From NCBI GenBank assembly GCA_963989385.1, contig OZ022505.1, positions 54,067,737 to 54,131,736 on the forward strand: DNA of 64,000 nucleotides, in the 5' to 3' direction. The notes under the pieces are model-generated. The model was not told the origin of the DNA, did not search any database, and saw only the letters and a list, made by a program, of their open reading frames with translations. This DNA comes from Ctena decussata. Its lineage: Eukaryota > Mollusca > Bivalvia > Lucinida > Lucinidae. Numbering within the stretch: the stretch's first letter is position 1; every line of letters starts with the position of its first letter. A program made the position numbers and the translations under genes. Positions 58,095 to 64,000 of the stretch are shown in pieces.

Positions 58095-58212
58095 GTCTAC
58101 AGCACCCGGTATTCCCAGGCGGTCACCCATCCAAGTACTAACCGGGCTCGACGTTGCTTAACTTCGGTGATCGGACGAGAACCGGTGTTTTCAACGTGAT
58201 ATGGCCGTAGAC
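58095..58212 (-). rRNA. 5S rRNA: 5S ribosomal RNA, array copy 12
   Basis: Identical to the array consensus over 118 nt, with the standard flanking signals. The distance from copy 11 (4865 bp) is explained by the MITE plus its duplicated TA. Confidence 0.98.
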
Positions 58213-61200
58213 AACAAAGTGCCGATTTTTAACATTTATAAAGTTTACATATTGGAAAACGCAAGTTCCATTCAGACAGATTTTCTAGTTCTGTTCATTT
58301 ATTCATTTTTTCTGGCTCGAGACCACGACCAATTTTTAAAGATAGTCCATACTTTATAGTTTTTTTTTCATCCGTCTATGAAACTTTTTCACAACATTCC
58401 TAACAGCTGATGCTCTCCTTTCTTCAATGATGTGAGACATGACAGACTAGCATCGACGTTATTGCGACGTCACTGCGACGTCATGTGTCCGCTGGGTAAG
58501 GACACCTATATGAACCTATATAAAGAGTGTGATTCTGTTCCTCCAGTTACCCCTTGTGATAGGATTCTGAACTAATTATATTACATTTTCAAGAAGCTTA
58601 TACAAGACTCTTTTCAGTTTGCCGTAACAACCAGAATATTCATTCCTACCCAGCGGGCACATGACGTCGAAATGACGTCATACTGACGTCGATGCGACGT
58701 CACAACGTCTTATCGACGTCAGTACCACGTCGTTTCAACGTCATGTGCCTGCTGGGTAGTGGCAATCTTGGAGACCAGTTAACCAGGGAACTATTTGCGT
58801 GCAGTAAATCTTGAAGGTATTCACCACCAATCGAGGAAACAACGTTGGAATGATATGCATTTCAGAACGGAAAGCTCATACTACCCAGCAGGAACATGAC
58901 GTCATGATTCCGTCGCATTGACGTTGCCAAAACCTGATGACGTCACACCGACGTCATTATGAGGTCATGTGACGCTCGGAAAATCTTTATTGCCCAGCAG
59001 GCACATGACGTCTAAATGACGTCGTATTGACGTCTGGATGACGTCGTATTGGCGGCAATGCGGCATGGGTGTCTTGTAATGATGTTCAAACAAGTCGCAT
59101 TGTTTTGATATACTACCCTCTGTAGTGGGACACCTTAAGATTATTGTAATTCTTCTAAAATTTGTACAGGTACTATCCGACAAGTCTGGACACACGTATT
59201 TTGTGTATGACATCATCTGATAGATGGTGAACAAAGCTTGGCAGTCTAGCTAGAGAGAATAGCTGAAAAAATACCAGTTTTCGCGTGATAAATGCAACAT
59301 TTCGGTGCGAAAAATTCCCACGTAGCTTTACACTAAATATTTATAAGGTGCGGGTCCGCCCCTTTGGGGGAGAAGGTTAGGTCCAGAGGAAAATTCATAT
59401 GGAGCTTGTCATTGGTCAGATGGATTAAATTTATACTAAGATTAGAAAAAAGGAGTCAAAATAAAATATTTAGAAGGGGTTTATAAATTTTTCCATTCAT
59501 CCATGAGATATTTGTGGTTATTTTAGTGTGGGACCCCCTCCACAGAAAATATCAGATTTTTTTCCTGCGAATCTGTGGTAAACAAACACATGACAGAATC
59601 ATGGCTTCCGGAGCAGGGAAGCATGTCTTCTTTTTCCACTGAAATTTAAAGTACTAGAGTGGACTATATAAACAAAAGAGGTTTGGAAAAAAATGTATGT
59701 GTAGTTTATCAAGCAGGCCTTGAACTGTATGTAAACTATTTAGTAGTAAGCCACCACAAGGACTGTGTGGACAATAGGAGATAACTCTATATCATAAATC
59801 ATGGATAACGTGGAGCTCAGTAATACATTTTATGAGAACTATCTTCCCGGTAGGCACATGACATGGTGACGTCACATCGACGTCAGTACGGCGTCATTAG
59901 GATGCCATGTGCCAGTTGTTTTTTGCCTTGTCAAGGCTGATGCAAATTTCTGCTGGCTTTATATAGTGTTGTTAGCCAAAGTGTTGCTTACTACGCGAAA
60001 AAAACAAATTCCTTTTTTTCTAATATTCATGCGCATTCTTTAAGAGCCACACCCTCGGAAAAGGGCCTCATGCGACGAGAAGAATCAGCCCAGTCTGTGG
60101 TAACAATTACGCGTTCACTACATGCATAAACAATCTTGAGCATCATACACTGGAGCACCGTAAAGTGTGCGAAAAGAAATGACACTAATCGGACTGCTTT
60201 TCGCTTTTACCAATATGGTATGAAACACTTTTTTCCTTGCGCATACCTCGTGTCGTGATAAAACCAGTCTTATGTCATACGTAAAGCAGCGTGTCCAGAG
60301 ACTAGACATGCACAATCAGAACAGGGTAGACTACACATATTCATAGACATATCTTAGTATCTCCTGATTGCGTTTAAGTACATATTTCGCTGTAAACATT
60401 ATTGGCTGAAACACATTTTTCCTTGCGCGGACCATTTGATTCGTGTCGTGATAAAATCAGACTTATGGTATATGCAAAACATCTATGTCCGGACCAGACT
60501 GTGCACTAGCACACTCAGGACAAGTCAGGCGCAATAAGTATTCCTTCTGGGAATCAAACGGTGAACTGCGCGAACTCTTACAGACTACGCAGTTGCATAG
60601 ACTTCTCTTGGTACCCACTGTTTGCGTATAGTGTCAAACATATTTGCCCGGACAAGGCTCATAACGTTCGACACAAGAGATGAACATAAAATGCACGTGC
60701 AAATGATGTAACCTATGAGCTGCAAGATTATTAAAAATTTACCGCAGTGATCCTAAACTTTTGGATAGATGTATCTGAGAAACAACTTCAGACTCAGATC
60801 AAGATGTGCAATGCGTCATATCCTATCAGTATTTTTGACACATTGTCAGCTAATATAAGCATCTGTTCAAATTTTAGAATAATTACACAAATTTTATGGT
60901 GTCACAAATAGAAAGGGTAAATTAAAACGATGCAAATTGTTTGAACATCATTACAAGACACCCAGCAGGAGCATGACGTCACAATGACGTCGAAATGGCG
61001 TCGATGCGACGTCACCATGGCACACCGACGTCAATACGAGGTCATTCCGACGTCATGTGCCTGCTGGGCAGTAAAGTATTTCCCAGCTGGCACATGACGT
61101 CGGAATTACGTTGATGCGGCGTTATCAGGTTGCGTCGACGCCGACACGACGTCATTCCGACGTCATGTGTCTGCTGGGCAGGGAAGTATTTCCCAGCGGG

Positions 61201-62185
61201 CACATGACGTCGGAAAAACGTTGATGCGGCGTCATCAGGTTGCGTCGAGGTCAATGCGACGTCATGATGACGTCGTCAATGTGACGTCATCATGGCGTCG
61301 TGTGCCTGCTGGGTAGTATGTATCAATGTGAAGATCCGATCCGTCTCTTAGGGCTTTCTATTTAATAGATAAATGTTTATCTGAATCATAAAAAAGCCAT
61401 GGAATTTGAATGTCCACAGTCACAACTAAGTTTTCTAGGTCCACGTTTCATTTGCGTCGAGTTTCAGACGAAGGAAAAACTTCAATAGGTGAAAGAAATG
61501 ATGCCAAAATCTGTACATATTGCAAAACTTGATAAATTCTGCATTTCGACCATACACAACTATAATTGACGAGTACAAATGTCATAACTGCCTTTTTATT
61601 TATTTATTTATTTTATTTGTTTTAACTATTGCAGAACTTTAATGTACAGAAACAAAGATGTCTCTGCGTGTTTGTTTTACTACCCAAATATAAGTATGTG
61701 CTACATAGAAATTTTTGCATTCCTTTATTATCCTAACGGGTCACCAGGGTTCAGCTCCCATAATGTGCAGCTACTATGATGCCTGTGTGGGTTTCATCTG
61801 TTTGTGCGACTCCACTTTGGTCGAATGCGCTTAAACAGGCGCACATTCTGCTACCTTGTACCCATGCCCTGTGCTTGCACAGACCGCAGTAAACCGTATC
61901 CAGGAGGCAGTAGGCAGGCAGCAACACTCACTGGACAGTAAATAGTATACAGAAAAACGCGAACAGTATGCACTTTTTTTCAGCTTGCTCCAAAACGAAG
62001 AGTGAGTAGACAGTGCCCAGTAGACGGTAAACGGTAGAATATATCAAAGGTCTTTAACGTTGGCAGAAACCTATTTTCCTTCGCACAGCTTAGAAATACA
62101 TGTATAATCATAGTAGAGTTTAAAAAAAAAACTATCAAAGAAAAAGAAATAAAACTAGAAAAAAAATAAACAAAAGCAGTTAAAA
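58095..62185 (-). repeat. 5S array unit 12 (4091 bp)
   Basis: Same layout as unit 10, with the 13-bp deletion near 59320. It shares with unit 11 the GAAAAAC variant and the TCATGGCGTCG variant in mini-element gamma. Confidence 0.95.
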
Positions 62186-62303
62186 GTCTACAGCACCCGG
62201 TATTCCCAGGCGGTCACCCATCCAAGTACTAACCGGGCTCGACGTTGCTTAACTTCGGTGATCGGACGAGAACCGGTGTTTTCAACGTGATATGGCCGTA
62301 GAC
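62186..62303 (-). rRNA. 5S rRNA: 5S ribosomal RNA, array copy 13
   Basis: Identical to the array consensus over 118 nt, with the standard flanking signals. It is the last copy in the window. The array visibly continues past position 64000 because the unit is cut mid-spacer. Confidence 0.98.
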
Positions 62304-64000
62304 AACAAAGTGCCGATTTTTAACATTTATAAAGTTTACATATTGGAAAACGCAAGTTCCATTCAGACAGATTTTCTAGTTCTGTTCATTTATTCATTTT
62401 TTTTCTGGCTCGAGACCACGACCAATTTTTAAAGATAGTCCATACTTTATAGTTTTTTTTCATCCGTCTATGAAACTTTTTCACAACATTCCTAACAGCT
62501 GATGCTCTCCTTTCTTCAATGATGTGAGACATGACAGACTAGCATCGACGTTATTGCGACGTCACTGCGACGTCATGTGTCCGCTGGGTAAGGACACCTA
62601 TATGAACCTATATAAAGAGTGTGATTCTCTTCCTCCAGTTACCCCTTGTGATAGGATTCTGAACTAATTATATTACATTTTCAAGAAGCTTATACAAGAC
62701 TCTTTTCAGTTTGCCGTAACAACCAGAATATTCATTCCTACCCAGCGGGCACATGACGTCGAAATGACGTCATACTGACGTCGATGCGACGTCACAACGT
62801 CTTATCGACGTCAGTACGACGTCGTTTCAACGTCATGTGCCTGCTGGGTAGTGGCAATCTTGGAGACCAGTTAACCAGGGAACTATTTGCGTGCAGTAAA
62901 TCTTGAAGGTGTTCACCACCAATCGAGGAAACAACGTTGGAATGATTCGCATTTCAGAACGGAAAGCTCATACTACCCAGCAGGAACATGACGTCATGAT
63001 TCCGTCGCATTGACGTTGCCAAAACCTGATGACGTCACACCGACGTCATTATGACGTCATGTGACGCTCGGAAAATCTTTATTGCCCAGCAGGCACATGA
63101 CGTCTAAATGACGTCGTATTGACGTCTGGATGACGTCGTATTGGCGGCAATGCGGCATGGGTGTCTTGTAATGATGTTCAAACAATTCGCATTGTTTTGA
63201 TATACTACCCTCTGTAGTGGGACACCTTAAAATTATTGTAATTACTCTAAAATTTGTACAGGTACTATCCGACAAGTCTGGACACACGTGTTTTGTGTAT
63301 GACATCATCTGGTAGATGGTGAACAAAGCTTGGCGGTCTAGCTAGAGAGAATAGCTGAAAAAATACCAGTTTTCGCGTGATAAATGTAACATTTCGGTGC
63401 GAAAAATTCCCACTGTTTGCAACAAGGTAGCTTTACACTAAATATTCATAAGGTGCGGGTCCGCCCCTTTGGGGGAGAAGGTTAGGTCCAGAGGAAAATT
63501 CATATGGAGCTTGTCATTGTCAGATGGATTAAATTTATACTAAGATTAGAAAAAAGGAGTCAAAATAAAATATTTGGAAGGGGTTTATAAATTTTTCCAT
63601 TCATCCATGAGATATTTGTGGTTATTTTAGTGTGGGACCCCCTCCACAGAAAATATCAGATTTTTTTACTGCGAATCTGTTGGTAAACAAACACATGACA
63701 GAATCATGGCTTCCGGAGCAGGGAAGCATGTCTTCTTTTTCCACTGAAATTTAAAGTACTAGAGTGGACTATATAAACAAAAGAGGTTTGGAAAAAAAAT
63801 GTATGTGTAGTTTATCAAGCAGGCCTTGAACTGTATGTAAGATATTTAGTGGTAAGCCACCACAAGGACTGTATGGACAATGGGAGATAACTCTATATCA
63901 TAAACCATGGATGACGTGGAGCCCAGTAATACATTTTATGAAAACTATCTTCCCGGTAGGCACATGACATGGTGACGTCACATCGACGTCAGTACGGCGT
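62186..64000 (-). repeat. 5S array: partial unit at the right window edge
   Basis: First 1815 bp of a further unit, ending inside mini-element theta. It lacks the 13-bp deletion of units 9-12 (CACTGTTTGCAACAAGGTAG near 63413) and has ACTGCGAATCTGTTGG as in units 1-8, yet has AAAGTACTAGAG as in units 9-12, so it is a mosaic of the two subtypes. Confidence 0.93.

Overview
The window looks like a piece of an animal genome, probably a lophotrochozoan and most likely a mollusc. The reasons are the animal-type 5S rRNA sequence, an apurinic-endonuclease (APE) type LINE with a (TCTG)n tail, Tc1/mariner-like and other small transposons, and dense short palindromic repeats of a style I associate with bivalve genomes. 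No species can be named from the sequence, and no ordinary host protein gene is visible.

Layout. Nearly all 64 kb is one head-to-tail array of a unit of about 4.1 kb. Each unit carries one 118-nt 5S rRNA gene on the minus strand followed by an unusually long spacer of about 4.0 kb. Thirteen 5S genes are present (starts 1091, 5219, 9347, 13476, 17602, 21711, 25822, 29929, 45036, 49139, 53230, 58095, 62186). There are twelve complete repeat periods, with partial units at both window ends. Nine 5S copies are identical and four (13476, 17602, 21711, 49139) carry substitutions. Net unit length falls stepwise from 4128 to about 4090 bp along the array.

Spacer. Every unit holds eight small elements of about 50-125 bp. 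The complete ones have inverted termini of the type CCCAGCRGGCACATGACGTC ... GACGTCATGTGCCTGCTGGG around a core of degenerate GACGTC repeats. The spacer also holds a (TTTA)n tract, a length-variable A-rich tract 3' of the 5S gene, and an old internal duplication. I found no second RNA gene or believable protein gene in it.

Interruptions. One unit (29929-45035) has taken three insertions. The first is a 3.6-kb composite: two identical 647-bp elements, each with its own short inverted termini, flanking 2.3 kb of unrecognised DNA. The second is a 101-bp SINE/LINE 3'-end-like fragment with a 12-bp target duplication. The third is a full-length-looking 7.24-kb LINE (36060-43300) with an intact ORF1 (coiled coil plus RRM-like RNA-binding region) and ORF2 (APE endonuclease, reverse transcriptase, C-terminal CCHC motif). 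Another unit (53230-58094) carries a 774-bp Tc1/mariner-type MITE with TA target duplication.

Main points of interest: the giant, homogenised 5S unit; the GACGTC mini-elements that build it, with same-architecture but different-core relatives in the LINE 3' region; the LINE ORF1-ORF2 junction, where the two ORFs share one frame separated by a single UAG and ORF2 has no AUG before its endonuclease motif; the composite with identical repeats; and the clinal and mosaic variation along the array.
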